The position numbers were made by a program, and so were the translations under genes. 19,582 nt of DNA. It comes from an uncultured Eubacteriales bacterium. Lineage in GTDB: Bacteria > Bacillota > Clostridia > Lachnospirales > Lachnospiraceae. Where the stretch lies: contig CACZSO010000202.1 of the NCBI GenBank assembly GCA_902783795.1, forward strand, positions 1 through 19,582, written 5' to 3'. This document shows, piece after piece, positions 1-9,122 of the stretch (its first letter is position 1; every line of letters starts with the position of its first letter). The notes beneath the pieces are model-generated. The model made no database searches, was not told where the DNA came from, and saw only the letters and a program-made list of their open reading frames with translations.

Positions 1-1998
1 CTTTATGTCAATGCACAGGCTTACCGGGACGGGAACGGAACGAAAGAACGTCCCTTTAAGCACATCAATGATGCAGCGAAGATCGCCCGGCCAGGTGACG
101 AGGTCATCGTAGCCCCGGGTCTCTACCGGGAATATGTAGACCCCATCAATGCAGGTCTTGAGGATGCCCGTATCACTTACATCAGTGAAGAGCCCTTAGG
201 CGCCCACATTGTCGGCTCAGAAGAAGTAAAGAACTGGGAACCCTATGAGGGCAATGTATGGGTCACCCGTGTCGATAACGGCATTTTCGGCACTTATAAT
301 CCCTACACTACCACGGTTTCCGGTGACTGGTACTTCGGCACCGTGACCCGCCACACCGGCGCCGTTTATTTAAACGACCGGCAGCTGTATGAAGCAGAAT
401 CCCTGGAAGACTGTATCGAGGGCGGTATCTACGCACCTTCCTGGGAGCCGGAATGGTCAGTCTACAAGTGGTTCTCCGTCCAGGACGGGAACACCACCGT
501 CATTTACGCTAACTTTCAGGGTAAGGACCCGAATAAAGAGCAGGTGGAGATCAATGTCCGCCGCGAGTGCTTCTTCCCTTCGAAAACCGGGGTGAACTAC
601 ATTACTTTCCGCGGTTTTAAGGTCTCCAATGCCGCCACTACCTGGGCGCCGCCCGCGGCTTTCCAGGACGGCATGGTAGGCCCTCACTGGTCCAAGGGCT
701 GGATCATCGAGGACTGTGAAGTCTACAACAGCAAATGCTGCGGTATCTCCCTGGGCAAATACTATGATCCGGACAATGACCACTACTTTACAAATAAATA
801 CGTGAAGAGTCCCACCCAGATGGAGCGTGACGCCGTCTGCCGCGGCCAGTATCACGGCTGGCTGAAAGAGAACATCGGCTCCCACATCGTCCGGCGCTGC
901 CATATCCATCACTGCGAACAGACCGGTATCGTGGGCCGTATGGGCTGCGTCTTCAGCATCATAGAAGACAACCACATCCACAACATCAACAACATGCAGC
1001 AGCTGGGCGGCGCGGAGATTGCCGGCATCAAGTTCCACGCAGCCATCGACGTGATCTTCCGCCGGAACCATATCCATCATTCCACCATGGGCATCTGGTG
1101 CGACTGGCAGGCCCAGGGCACCCGGATCACCCAGAACCTGCTGCATGACAATCACGCCCCGGAATCTTCTGCCACACAGCGGGGCGGCATGATGAGCCAG
1201 GATATCTTTGTGGAAGTCGGCCATGGTCCCACCCTGATCGACAATAATGTCCTGCTTTCCAAGGCTTCTCTTCGTATCGCGACCCAGGGCGTAGCCATGG
1301 TCCACAACCTGATCCTGGGCGCCTTCACTGCAGTCGGCGGCGGCACGGATAATATAGTCAACGGAAAGAACCAGCCCCGTTATACGCCTTATCACTTCCC
1401 CCACAGGACCGAAGTCATGGGCTTCATGACCATCCTGCATGGCGATGACCGGTTCTATAATAACATCTTTATCCAGAACTGGCCGGTGAAGGAGACAGAA
1501 GTGAAGGAAGACATGGGCTTCAGAATGGCGGACAATCAAGTGGTGGGCACCTCCGTCTTTGATGAATACCCCACCTTTGAGGAGTGGATGAGCAACTTCG
1601 ATTTCACGAAGCCAGCTAATATGATGGCTTTAGGTTCTGTCCATTTCGACCATCTCCCGGTCTGGGTCAACGGCAACGCCTACTTCAACGGCGCGGTTCC
1701 CTTTGCAAAGGAAGCCTCGAACCTGGTGGATGACGAGAACACCGTCACCGTGACTCTGGAAGAAAAAGACGGACGGCCTGTCCTTAAGACCAATGTCTAT
1801 GATTTCCTGAAGGATTTCACGGACGGCATCATCAATACGGAGATCCTGGGCAAAGCCTTTGAGCCGGAAGAACCCTTTGAGAATCCGGACGGCACCCCCA
1901 TTACTTTCGATACCGATTACTTCGGCGACAAGAGAGGCCTTTCGGCTATCCCCGGCCCCTTTGTTTCAAAAGAGCAGCTGGAACAGCCGCTGTGGTAA
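1..1998 (+). CDS. Right-handed parallel beta-helix protein (5' end missing)
   Basis: The reading frame is open from the first base of the window, so the true start lies upstream; 665 residues are visible. The visible N-terminus (YVNAQAYRDGNGTKERPF, then GDEVIVAPGLYREYV) is the DUF1565-type entry motif of secreted or surface parallel beta-helix proteins. Past residue 190 there are repeated short H-I-H and N-x-I strands (RRCHIHHC, IIEDNHIHNI, IFRRNHIHHS, ITQNLLHDN), each about one helix coil, as in pectate-lyase-like folds. The C-terminus (DTDYFGDKRG... GPF) is a common ending in this group. The family includes polysaccharide lyases and glycoside hydrolases, so a carbohydrate-active role is plausible, but no catalytic residue can be assigned. 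A signal peptide cannot be judged because the start is absent. It is convergent with the MATE gene and shares its terminator. Confidence 0.85.
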   Translation, partial: LYVNAQAYRDGNGTKERPFKHINDAAKIARPGDEVIVAPGLYREYVDPINAGLEDARITYISEEPLGAHIVGSEEVKNWEPYEGNVWVTRVDNGIFGTYNPYTTTVSGDWYFGTVTRHTGAVYLNDRQLYEAESLEDCIEGGIYAPSWEPEWSVYKWFSVQDGNTTVIYANFQGKDPNKEQVEINVRRECFFPSKTGVNYITFRGFKVSNAATTWAPPAAFQDGMVGPHWSKGWIIEDCEVYNSKCCGISLGKYYDPDNDHYFTNKYVKSPTQMERDAVCRGQYHGWLKENIGSHIVRRCHIHHCEQTGIVGRMGCVFSIIEDNHIHNINNMQQLGGAEIAGIKFHAAIDVIFRRNHIHHSTMGIWCDWQAQGTRITQNLLHDNHAPESSATQRGGMMSQDIFVEVGHGPTLIDNNVLLSKASLRIATQGVAMVHNLILGAFTAVGGGTDNIVNGKNQPRYTPYHFPHRTEVMGFMTILHGDDRFYNNIFIQNWPVKETEVKEDMGFRMADNQVVGTSVFDEYPTFEEWMSNFDFTKPANMMALGSVHFDHLPVWVNGNAYFNGAVPFAKEASNLVDDENTVTVTLEEKDGRPVLKTNVYDFLKDFTDGIINTEILGKAFEPEEPFENPDGTPITFDTDYFGDKRGLSAIPGPFVSKEQLEQPLW

Positions 1999-2010
1999 AA
2001 AAGGCATAAA

Positions 2011-2040
2011 AAAACACCGGCCTCCGGGCCGGTGTTTTTT
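2011..2040. terminator. Bidirectional intrinsic terminator
   Basis: A GC-rich stem pairs 2014-2022 with 2027-2035 around a four-base loop (TCCG). It is flanked by an A-run on the left and a T-run on the right, so it can end transcription from both sides: the beta-helix gene on + and the MATE-end operon on -. Confidence 0.9.
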
Positions 2041-2050
2041 TATGTAGATA

Positions 2051-3490
2051 TTACAGTTTGATATTCACCCATTCTCCTTTATTGATCCGCACCTGCAAAA
2101 GCAGCCACCGGACCAAAGAGTCCACGTCGAAGCTGATCCAGGCGCCTATAAAGCCGAACATCATGCCCGGGAACCAGTTGTTCATGGGATAACAGAAGAA
2201 CCAGGTAGCCAGGGGCCTTAAGATGGCCACGCTGATGAGAGAGACTAAAGCTACATATCTCACATCGCCGGCACCACGCAGACAGCCGGAGATCATGACA
2301 CGCATGTTCTGAGGATATACGCCTACCAGACATACCACGAAGCAAAGGGCTGAAGCGTATAAGATCTGCGGTTCATCATTAAAGAGCCGCGGCATCCAGT
2401 GCCTGCCGGTGAAGATGAAGATGATCAGGAAAATAGATACATACAGACAGATCCGCTGGCCCAGCTTAGCATAAGCATAGGCCTTCTTTTTCTGCCCTGC
2501 GCCCATGGACTGGCCGACCATGGAGGTACAGGCGGCGCCGATACCATCGCCTAAACAGAAGGTCAGGCCGCTGACCTGCTGGACGATCTGGTTCGTCGCA
2601 TAAGCCGCCGTGGAAACACCGGCGATCAGCTTCCCGTTTAACAGGAAGCCCACCCGCATGAAGACAGATTCTGCAATGGTGCCGGATCCGACTTTCACCA
2701 GACTCCTTAAAGTATCTTTATCAAAACGGAACTTCTGCCAGGGACGCAGGCAAAGGAAGTTATCTTTCTTCCTGAGCACTGCCCCGATAGCTGCACCGGC
2801 AGATACCACACCGCCGATGGCCGTTGCTATGGCCGCACCTTTGATACCTAACGCCGGGAAACCGAAATGGCCGAAGATCAGGCAGTAGTTCAAAAACACA
2901 TTGACTACATTGGCGATCATGTGCACCACCATGGTGATCCGGGTCTTTCCTATGCCGCGCATGGCAGCGCAGATACACAGGGAGATATAGTTAAAAATGA
3001 AGGCCATTGAAATGTAGCGGAAGTAGATGATGGCGTCTTCCAGGGTCTCCCCTTCCTTCGCGCCGGCAAGCTTCAGAAGCGGAGCTCCTAAGAACATGCC
3101 GAAGATAGTCATCACTACGCCCACGATCAGGATCAGCGCCAGTGACTGCTGAAGTGTCGATATGGCGGCTCTCTGGTTTCCCTCGCCTTTACGTCTGGCC
3201 ACCACGGCTGTGGTACCCATACATAAAGACTGGGCTATCAGAAGCAAGATCATCCGGGGCTGGGCGCACAGGCCCACTGAGGCAATGGCATTACTGCCCA
3301 GCCGGCCCACCATCATGGTGTCGAAGGAATTCATGAGGGTCATCATGATACCTTCCAGTGCCGAGGGCCAGGCAATGATCAGGATACGTTTGTACATATC
3401 CTTCAGACGTTCGTTGTCCCCTTCATCGACTTCCCGTTTGAATGAAAACAGGAAATTTGTTATTTTGCTGTCAAATTCCATGCTTGTCAC
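2051..3490 (-). CDS. MATE family efflux transporter
   Basis: A multidrug and toxin extrusion-type integral membrane transporter of 479 residues, the usual MATE length with room for about 12 membrane segments. Seen in the sequence: an N-terminal segment like MATE TM1 (WPSALEGIMMTLMNSFDTMM followed by VGRLG), alternating hydrophobic segments throughout, and a second-half repeat with the corresponding region (GSGTIAESVFMRVGFLLNGKL). MATE pumps export cationic drugs or metabolites using Na+ or H+ gradients; the substrate here cannot be told. The start is uncertain. A GTG at 3490 sits 4 bases from an AAAGGG site, while an in-frame ATG at 3483 sits 13 bases away. It is the last gene of the - strand cluster, 30 bases after the CvpA-like gene, and ends at the terminator at 2011-2040. 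Confidence 0.93.
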   Translation of the reverse strand: MTSMEFDSKITNFLFSFKREVDEGDNERLKDMYKRILIIAWPSALEGIMMTLMNSFDTMMVGRLGSNAIASVGLCAQPRMILLLIAQSLCMGTTAVVARRKGEGNQRAAISTLQQSLALILIVGVVMTIFGMFLGAPLLKLAGAKEGETLEDAIIYFRYISMAFIFNYISLCICAAMRGIGKTRITMVVHMIANVVNVFLNYCLIFGHFGFPALGIKGAAIATAIGGVVSAGAAIGAVLRKKDNFLCLRPWQKFRFDKDTLRSLVKVGSGTIAESVFMRVGFLLNGKLIAGVSTAAYATNQIVQQVSGLTFCLGDGIGAACTSMVGQSMGAGQKKKAYAYAKLGQRICLYVSIFLIIFIFTGRHWMPRLFNDEPQILYASALCFVVCLVGVYPQNMRVMISGCLRGAGDVRYVALVSLISVAILRPLATWFFCYPMNNWFPGMMFGFIGAWISFDVDSLVRWLLLQVRINKGEWVNIKL

Positions 3491-3520
3491 ACATCCCTTT
3501 CATTTCTGCTGCCGGGTCTG

Positions 3521-4195
3521 TCAGCGGCCGGCAATGATTAGAAGAATATTATGATCATACAGCCAGCATGTCAGCGGGTTTTCCCGGATCATGGCCAGGA
3601 GATTTCTTCCCCATTCTGACTGGACAAATGTGGTCAGCATCAGGAAGATCACACACAAGATCACCCAGGCTTCCAGAAGCGAGACCACCATTCCCAGCAG
3701 GCCATTCATCTGATGGATCACCGGCAGTTTCGTGATCAGGTCCATCAGCTTGACCAATATAGCTTCCAGTATCAGGATCACGATGAAAAGGACCACATAG
3801 ACCATGATGGAAACGATCATGTTTGCCAGTTTTGCAGCCACGGATCTGGTATTGCCCGTTATATTGCCTGCGCTGTCCTTCAGTTTATCAGAGATGATGG
3901 CCGGCAGATGGAGTTTATCGATCACATCCTCTGTTTTGTCTCCGATCTCCGTATGATCATTTATGATCTGCACGATCTTATTGGTAAGCTTTTCATCGAT
4001 ATTTGTATGATTTTTCACCCCATCCCGAATCATGCTGCCAAACACGCACATCAGGATGATCGCTAACACAACAGACAGCGCAGAGAGCGCCATCTTTACA
4101 AATCCTTTCCTCCAGCCGACAAAAGCCATGACCACGATAAAGACTATGACAACTACAGCCGGCCAATTCCATACCCAGTTCATTCTGTCAGTCAC
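3521..4195 (-). CDS. CvpA family membrane protein
   Basis: A 224-residue protein with the CvpA (colicin V production) layout. The first hydrophobic segment (residues ~10-27) is followed by the typical GWRKGFVK motif and a second segment (~32-50). A soluble, charged middle of about 60 residues then leads to two further membrane segments (~130-155 and ~165-187). CvpA proteins sit in the inner membrane and affect cell-envelope stress and secretion, but their biochemical role is unresolved. The GTG start overlaps the stop of the upstream TPR gene in a GTGA arrangement, which suggests translational coupling. An in-frame ATG at 4183 (MNWVWNWP) is an alternative start, with a GGAG 11 bases upstream. 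The family call rests on topology and the GWRKGF motif. Confidence 0.8.
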   Translation of the reverse strand: MTDRMNWVWNWPAVVVIVFIVVMAFVGWRKGFVKMALSALSVVLAIILMCVFGSMIRDGVKNHTNIDEKLTNKIVQIINDHTEIGDKTEDVIDKLHLPAIISDKLKDSAGNITGNTRSVAAKLANMIVSIMVYVVLFIVILILEAILVKLMDLITKLPVIHQMNGLLGMVVSLLEAWVILCVIFLMLTTFVQSEWGRNLLAMIRENPLTCWLYDHNILLIIAGR

Positions 4196-6441
4196 TCCAG
4201 CCCTTTAAAATGCTTGGCAGCCACCGTCAATACACCTTCGCTGTCCACTTTGCCTGCGCCAAACCCTAAAAATCCGCCTTTTTCTGCCTTATCCAGGCCC
4301 TGCTCGGCAAAATGCAGGATCTCGCGTCTCGCACTGGTCCGGCTGGCAGCCAGAAGATTCGCTGCTTTCTTAAGCACCACAGCTTCCGCATCGGCGCTGA
4401 GGCGGGCATCAGCTTCATAGAAATAAGACTGGACGATGTTCAGCAGGTCATCCGGTGTCCGTTCCCTGCCGTCGAACACAGCGGTAAAGCATTCCGCCAG
4501 ACCTGGCATGCGTTCAAACAGTTTGACGATATTCTCCCTGGTATCCGTAAAGCCGATCAGCAAAGAGCGGTCATCCCGGTCCAGGATCTTCGTAAATTCA
4601 TCCAGCTGGCTGTCGGATAATTCACTGGCATTTTCCACGATGGTCATACGGCCCAGGAAATGGTCCAGGGCGCCGATGATACTGACATTACCTATTTTAG
4701 CGGCTTTCAGCTTTGCCTTCGGAAGTGAAATGCCGGGGTTCTGTTCTCCGATCTCCTTCACCAGGTCTCTCGCACAGGCCTCTGCCAGTTCTGTATTTTC
4801 TGCCAGGATGATAAAGTGCCAAATACGTTTATTTACATCGGGATCCACCGGCAGGCCGCCGAAAAGGTCCTTTTCTTCTTTCCTGCGGGCGATCCTGTTC
4901 AGCAGTCCGTTAAAGCCCCTGTCATCTTCCTCTGCCTCTGCTTCTTCTTCAGAGACAACTTCTTCTGCAGCGGAAGTTTCTTCTGCAGCGGTACTGGTCT
5001 CCTCCGGATCATCCTCTGTCAGCAGATCTTTAGCTTCTTCGGCCGCTTCCTTCTTTTCCGGCACTTCGTCCAGTAACTGGACCAGCACTTCTTCATCCGA
5101 AAGGGGACCTTCCTCTTCCTGTCCGGCAGCTGCATCAGAGGTATCCTCCGGTTTTTCTTTAACGGCCGGCTTTTCGCTTCTGGGCGGATCAACGGTATAA
5201 AGGCCTCTGGTCAGGTCTTCGATCCAGGACTCATCTGTTTCAAAGAGCTGTTCTCCCTTGGAAACACTGTAAACGCTCTCAAACTGGATATCCTCAGCAT
5301 CATCACCTGATCCTTCAGCACCTGTTTCTGACAGGGTCTCCTGATCCTCTTTTGCTGCTTCACCCGCAGAAGTTTCTATTTCTTCAAGGGTTTCTGCAAT
5401 AGATTCCGCTACAAAAGCAGTCCCGATTTCCGGATCTATCTCTTCGGCGATCTCTGTATCAGCTTCTGTGTCTTTTTCCTCCGCTGCTCCTGTTTCAGTT
5501 TCCGTGCCGGAATCTTCAGCTGTTTCTGTATCGGTCTCGGCAGCTGTTTCTTCAGCAGTCTCTATTTTAATTTCCTCCGCAGCTTCTGTCACATTTTCTG
5601 CCGCAGTTTCTGTCTCTTCCGCTGGTCCTGTGCCGGTTTCTGTCTCTGTTTCCCCGGCATTTTCCGGATCACTTTCTGAGACAGTTTCTGCCACGACTTC
5701 AGGATCTGTCTTTTCATCAGCTTCTGTATCAGTCTCTGTTACTGTTACATCGGCTGCTTTTTCTGTGGTTTCAGAGGCGGCTTCTTTTGATTCTCCGTCC
5801 TGATTTTCTTCCTCTTCTGTAAAGGTATAGGTATAGGACACAGAGGCTGGTTTCTTTTCCGGTACTACCGTCCCCGTAAGGTAAGCCCTTAACTCTGCAG
5901 CCCTTTCCACATATTTGCCGCTGTCAAACCACAGGTCTATCTCATCCAGGACTTTCACCGCATCATTGATCCGGCCGTTCTTAGCATAATACTGTGCCAG
6001 GATGTAGAGCCAGCGGTCATTCGGTTCATCCGCCCTTAACGTCTCCAGGATCTCGATGATCTCTGAATCCGGCCGGTTCTTAGCCACTGACAGCCGGTAT
6101 TGGATCACATAGCGCTGACTGTCCCGGGGCGCCAGGTGGCAGAAATCATCATAAAAACCCTCAGCCCCTTCCAGATTACCGGCTCTGATCGCTGTATTAC
6201 ACAGTGAAAAGAGGATGCCCCGGCTGCGGGGAGCATAATCATATGCCTTCATGAGCAGGATCTCCGCATCCGCATACCTGCCGCATTTTTCATAAGCACG
6301 GGCCAGCTGCCGGAGGGTCCGGGGTTCTTCCAGAAGCTCCAGATTCAGCTTATCCGCCATCTCTGCTGCTTCCTGATATCTTCCTTCCTCTATCAGGGCC
6401 TGCACATCTATGATCTGTTCCTGAAATTCGAATTTATTCAT
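4192..6441 (-). CDS. TPR protein with acidic linker and degenerate AAA+-like C-terminal domain
   Basis: A 749-residue protein with three visible parts. Residues ~1-190 are helical TPR-like repeats (GRYQEAAEMADKL, GRYADAEILLMKAYDYAPRS, GRINDAVKVLDEI). Residues ~205-510 are a low-complexity, very acidic Glu/Thr/Ala linker (runs such as TETETG and AAEETETAAE), expected to be disordered. Residues ~535-749 resemble the SpoVK/CbxX AAA+ fold, judging by the LLIGFTDTRENIVKLFERMP stretch, the following PGLAECFTAVF region and the lid-like C-terminal helices. The Walker A position (~545-553, LAENTELAEA) has no GxxGxGK, and the Walker B position (~597-604, GRMTIVEN) has no clear acidic pair. I infer a non-hydrolysing scaffold. 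It lies 64 bases after recR and overlaps the CvpA gene by four bases. ATG start; only a weak, distant GGGGAAAG-type RBS is visible. No function is assigned. Confidence 0.85.
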   Translation of the reverse strand: MNKFEFQEQIIDVQALIEEGRYQEAAEMADKLNLELLEEPRTLRQLARAYEKCGRYADAEILLMKAYDYAPRSRGILFSLCNTAIRAGNLEGAEGFYDDFCHLAPRDSQRYVIQYRLSVAKNRPDSEIIEILETLRADEPNDRWLYILAQYYAKNGRINDAVKVLDEIDLWFDSGKYVERAAELRAYLTGTVVPEKKPASVSYTYTFTEEEENQDGESKEAASETTEKAADVTVTETDTEADEKTDPEVVAETVSESDPENAGETETETGTGPAEETETAAENVTEAAEEIKIETAEETAAETDTETAEDSGTETETGAAEEKDTEADTEIAEEIDPEIGTAFVAESIAETLEEIETSAGEAAKEDQETLSETGAEGSGDDAEDIQFESVYSVSKGEQLFETDESWIEDLTRGLYTVDPPRSEKPAVKEKPEDTSDAAAGQEEEGPLSDEEVLVQLLDEVPEKKEAAEEAKDLLTEDDPEETSTAAEETSAAEEVVSEEEAEAEEDDRGFNGLLNRIARRKEEKDLFGGLPVDPDVNKRIWHFIILAENTELAEACARDLVKEIGEQNPGISLPKAKLKAAKIGNVSIIGALDHFLGRMTIVENASELSDSQLDEFTKILDRDDRSLLIGFTDTRENIVKLFERMPGLAECFTAVFDGRERTPDDLLNIVQSYFYEADARLSADAEAVVLKKAANLLAASRTSARREILHFAEQGLDKAEKGGFLGFGAGKVDSEGVLTVAAKHFKGLE

Positions 6442-6505
6442 TTCTGCCGTCTCTTTCCCCGTTTGTAGTCTCTTAGTGCACCTTCAGACTCCAAAAAACT
6501 TATTT

Positions 6506-7102
6506 TTACAGTTCTGTCCGTCCGTCCAGCGCCCGCAGCAGTGTTACTTCGTCAATGTATTCCAGATCTCCGCCCACCGGTACGCCGCTGGCTATACGGG
6601 TGCATTTGATCCCTGTGGGTTTGATAAGCTTGCTGATATACATGGCGGTGGTCTCGCCTTCCAGCGAGTTATTTGTCGCTATGATCACTTCATCCACGTC
6701 CTGCCGAAGCCGCGTCATCAGTTCCTTCAGGCGGATATCGTTCGGCCCTATCCCCAGCATGGGCGATATAGCGCCGTGCAGCACGTGGTAAACACCATTA
6801 TATTTTCCTGTCCGTTCATATGCCGCCAGGTCCCGGCTGTCTTCCACCACCATAATAGTCTTATGGTCCCGCCGGCTGTCCGCACAGATAGGGCATACCT
6901 CGCTGTCGGTCAATGTGAAACATTCCCGGCACCAGCGGATATTCTTCTTAGCCCGGACGATGGCATCTGAAAGCCGGGTAACATTTTCTTCCGGCAGGTC
7001 GATGATGTGGAACGCCAGCCGCTGCGCTGTCTTCTGTCCGATACCCGGAAGCAGGGACAATTCTTCGATCAGCCTGGACAGTTCATTGCCGTAATAATTC
7101 AT
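6506..7102 (-). CDS. recR: Recombination mediator protein RecR
   Basis: RecR works with RecO (and RecF) to load RecA on SSB-coated single-stranded DNA during gap repair. The 198-residue length is standard. Seen in order: a helix-hairpin-helix (LLPGIGQKTAQRLAFH, ~17-32); a four-cysteine zinc finger (C58, C61, C70, C73); a Toprim domain starting at ~83 (MVVEDSRDLAAYE) with the glycine-rich ISPMLGIGP and TNNSLEGETTA motifs; and the C-terminal SGVPVGGDLEYIDEVTL with LLRALDGR. The ATG at 7102 starts 2 bases after the ybaB stop, so the two genes are almost certainly co-translated from one message. The order dnaX-ybaB-recR is the classical one in Firmicutes. Confidence 0.98.
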   Translation of the reverse strand: MNYYGNELSRLIEELSLLPGIGQKTAQRLAFHIIDLPEENVTRLSDAIVRAKKNIRWCRECFTLTDSEVCPICADSRRDHKTIMVVEDSRDLAAYERTGKYNGVYHVLHGAISPMLGIGPNDIRLKELMTRLRQDVDEVIIATNNSLEGETTAMYISKLIKPTGIKCTRIASGVPVGGDLEYIDEVTLLRALDGRTEL

Positions 7103-7104
7103 GA

Positions 7105-7455
7105 TCAGAATAACCCGCCAAAGTTACCCAGCCCTCCGGTGAGTTTGGAGAGGCTTTCATTATTCATCTCATCCAGCTTCCGCTGAGCTTCGTTAAAGGC
7201 TGCGATGATCAGGTCCTGCAGCATTTCCACATCTTCAGGATCCACGACTTCAGGCTCAATGGTCAGACTCTTGATCTCCCGTTTGCCGGTCATGACGACT
7301 GTCACAGCGCCGCCGCCGGAGGTTCCTGTAAATTCAGAGTTTTCCAGTGCTTCCTGCTGCTCCTGCATCTGCCGCTGCATCTTCTGCACCTGTTTCATCA
7401 TATTATTCTGGTTCATTCCGCCCATTCCGCCGGGGAAGCCGCCTCTTTTTGCCAT
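7105..7455 (-). CDS. YbaB/EbfC family nucleoid-associated protein
   Basis: A small DNA-binding protein, 116 residues from the chosen start, of the family encoded between dnaX and recR in most bacteria. The N-terminus is Gly/Met/Asn rich (MAKRGGFPGGMGG). A long Gln-rich helix (QVQKMQRQMQEQQEALEN) follows, then the hallmark beta region (GGGAVTVVMTGKREIKSLTI) and a C-terminal helix (LQDLIIAAFNEAQRKL). The protein dimerises and binds DNA as a tweezer-like structure. I place the start at the ATG at 7455 because an AGGAG lies 6 bases upstream. A longer frame from a TTG at 7476 would put that ribosome binding site inside the gene. The start is one base after the dnaX stop, and the RBS lies within the end of dnaX, so the two are coupled. 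Confidence 0.95.
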   Translation of the reverse strand: MAKRGGFPGGMGGMNQNNMMKQVQKMQRQMQEQQEALENSEFTGTSGGGAVTVVMTGKREIKSLTIEPEVVDPEDVEMLQDLIIAAFNEAQRKLDEMNNESLSKLTGGLGNFGGLF

Positions 7456-7456
7456 A

Positions 7457-9028
7457 TCATTCTCCTTCTTCTTCAATATCCATATCGATGCCGGGGATCC
7501 TTACCCCCGGAACGATCTTAGGTGCGCTTTGATCTGCATTGATCTTTTTAAGTTTCACCCTGAAGTCTTTATCATACCGTTTCTTCAGGATCTCTTCGAT
7601 ATCCTTATCCCGCCGGTTATTTTCCATCACCGAATAGGTGAAGGGGTCCCGGATCAGGATCTCTATGCCGCTGTCCGAAGCGCTGACTTCACACTTTTTC
7701 AGCAGCGAATGCATCAGCCGCGCCTCACGGCTGACGATGTCATCCCAGTCATTCAGGATCATCTGGTAATCTTCATAGACTGCCTGGGAGACCTCAGTCA
7801 CTTTAGCCTCGGGCTCCGGAGCTTTTACTGTTTTTTCTTCTGAACGTGCCGGTTCTGCTGTTATTCTGGCACCTGCGCTGATACCCCGTTCTTCAAGTAC
7901 CCGGATCCTGTCCTTCAAGCTTTCCAGATCCTCTTCCATCTGGGGCTGCATCATTTTGATCAGACCGATCTCCAGGAGCACCCGCTTCGCTGGAGAATAA
8001 CGCATATCATTGGCCAGTTGAGACAAGATGCGGATATAACGCAGTGCCTGGTCGATATCCATCTCCCGGGCTGTTTCCTGCATGCTTTCCAGGTTTTCCC
8101 TGGAGATCCCCAGCACTTCTTCTCCCGGGTTTTCCGTCTGGATCAGCAGGATGTTCCTTAAATACCAAGTGAAATCCAGCACGAACTGGGTAAGCTCCCT
8201 GCCGGAAACCAGCAGTTCGTCAATGATATTGATCATGCCCTGGATATCATAATCGCAGACAGCTTTCAGCAGCGCTTCAAAAACAGTCTGATCCACCGCA
8301 CCCAGCACGTCCAGCACCCGTTCATAGGTGAGCTCTTCGCCGAAATTAAAGGAAATGCACTCTTCCAGCAGGCTTAAGGCATCACGGCTGGAGCCGTCGG
8401 CTTTCCGGGCAATGTAGGTGATGGCCCGTTCATCGGCTTCTACGCCTTCCGCCTCTAACAGGTCCCGGATCTGGTCTTTCAGTTCTGTCAGCGACAGCCG
8501 CTTGAAATCATAGCGCTGGCAGCGTGACAATACCGTGACCGGGATCCTCTGTACTTCGGTGGTGGCCAGGATGAAGATCACGTATTCCGGCGGTTCCTCC
8601 AGCGTCTTCAGCAAAGCATTGAAAGCGCCGGGAGACAGCATGTGGACTTCATCAATGATGTAGACCTTATATCTGCCTTCTGTGGGCCGGTATTTCACTT
8701 CCTCGCGGATCTCCCGGATATTGTCAACACCATTATTCGAAGCCGCATCGATCTCGATCACATTCACCGATGTGCCGGCCAGGATCTCACGGCAGGTGTC
8801 ACATTCATTGCAGGGGCTGAAATCCACCGGATGCTCGCAGTTCACGGCTCTGGCAAAGATCTTTGCCACCGTGGTCTTTCCTGTGCCTCTGGTGCCGGTG
8901 AAAAGATAGGCATGGCCTATCCGGCCGCTTTTTAATTGGTTTTTTAAAGTCTTTACGATATGCTGCTGCCCTCTTACATCTTCAAACCTAAGGGGCCGCC
9001 ATTTTCGGTAAAGCGCGGTATAAGCCAT
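7457..9028 (-). CDS. dnaX: DNA polymerase III subunit gamma/tau
   Basis: The clamp-loader ATPase of the replicative polymerase holoenzyme. From the ATG at 9028 it has 523 residues. Visible: the N-terminal YTALYRKWRP..F.D..GQ motif; Walker A GTRGTGKT (45-52); a zinc-binding cluster C64, C73, C76, C79; Walker B IIDE (~124-127); the LEEPPEYVIFILATTE sensor I stretch; and the SRC arginine-finger motif (S168-C170). A divergent, charged C-terminal part follows, containing the tau-like polymerase-contact region. I prefer the ATG at 9028 (MAYTAL) because AAAGGA lies 9 bases upstream. An in-frame ATG at 9058 adds ten residues but lacks an RBS. I saw no in-phase A AAA AAG slippery heptamer, so a frameshifted gamma product is not evident. 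It is first in the cluster dnaX-ybaB-recR. Confidence 0.98.
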   Translation of the reverse strand: MAYTALYRKWRPLRFEDVRGQQHIVKTLKNQLKSGRIGHAYLFTGTRGTGKTTVAKIFARAVNCEHPVDFSPCNECDTCREILAGTSVNVIEIDAASNNGVDNIREIREEVKYRPTEGRYKVYIIDEVHMLSPGAFNALLKTLEEPPEYVIFILATTEVQRIPVTVLSRCQRYDFKRLSLTELKDQIRDLLEAEGVEADERAITYIARKADGSSRDALSLLEECISFNFGEELTYERVLDVLGAVDQTVFEALLKAVCDYDIQGMINIIDELLVSGRELTQFVLDFTWYLRNILLIQTENPGEEVLGISRENLESMQETAREMDIDQALRYIRILSQLANDMRYSPAKRVLLEIGLIKMMQPQMEEDLESLKDRIRVLEERGISAGARITAEPARSEEKTVKAPEPEAKVTEVSQAVYEDYQMILNDWDDIVSREARLMHSLLKKCEVSASDSGIEILIRDPFTYSVMENNRRDKDIEEILKKRYDKDFRVKLKKINADQSAPKIVPGVRIPGIDMDIEEEGE

Positions 9029-9093
9029 GTGTAAAAATCCTTTTCTGTGCCTGGTCATCTATATATGACCAGCATACTCTTTCCCAAGTTAAA

Positions 9094-9122
9094 ATTATAC
9101 AACAAAAAAAGAGCGGTGACAA
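9094..9122 (-). promoter_or_regulatory. Probable sigma-A promoter of dnaX
   Basis: On the - strand there is TTGTCA (9117-9122), a 17-base spacer and a perfect TATAAT (9094-9099). The -35 hexamer lies in the loop of the intrinsic terminator that follows the SRP RNA, so terminator and promoter share bases. Expected transcription start is near 9087, about 60 bases before the dnaX ATG. Confidence 0.7.

Noticed and set aside
457..1539. Long open frame of 360 codons on the - strand
   Set aside because: It lies wholly antisense to the beta-helix gene, whose protein shows clear coil repeats; its own translation has no recognisable domain and no RBS.
5468..5803. Ser/Val-repeat frame on the + strand
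   Set aside because: It is the mirror of the Glu/Thr-rich linker of the TPR protein; the repetitiveness comes from that region.
7831..7840. A-run in dnaX as a programmed frameshift site
   Set aside because: The A AAA AAC heptamer is not in the reading phase needed for -1 slippage, and no downstream stimulatory stem was evident.
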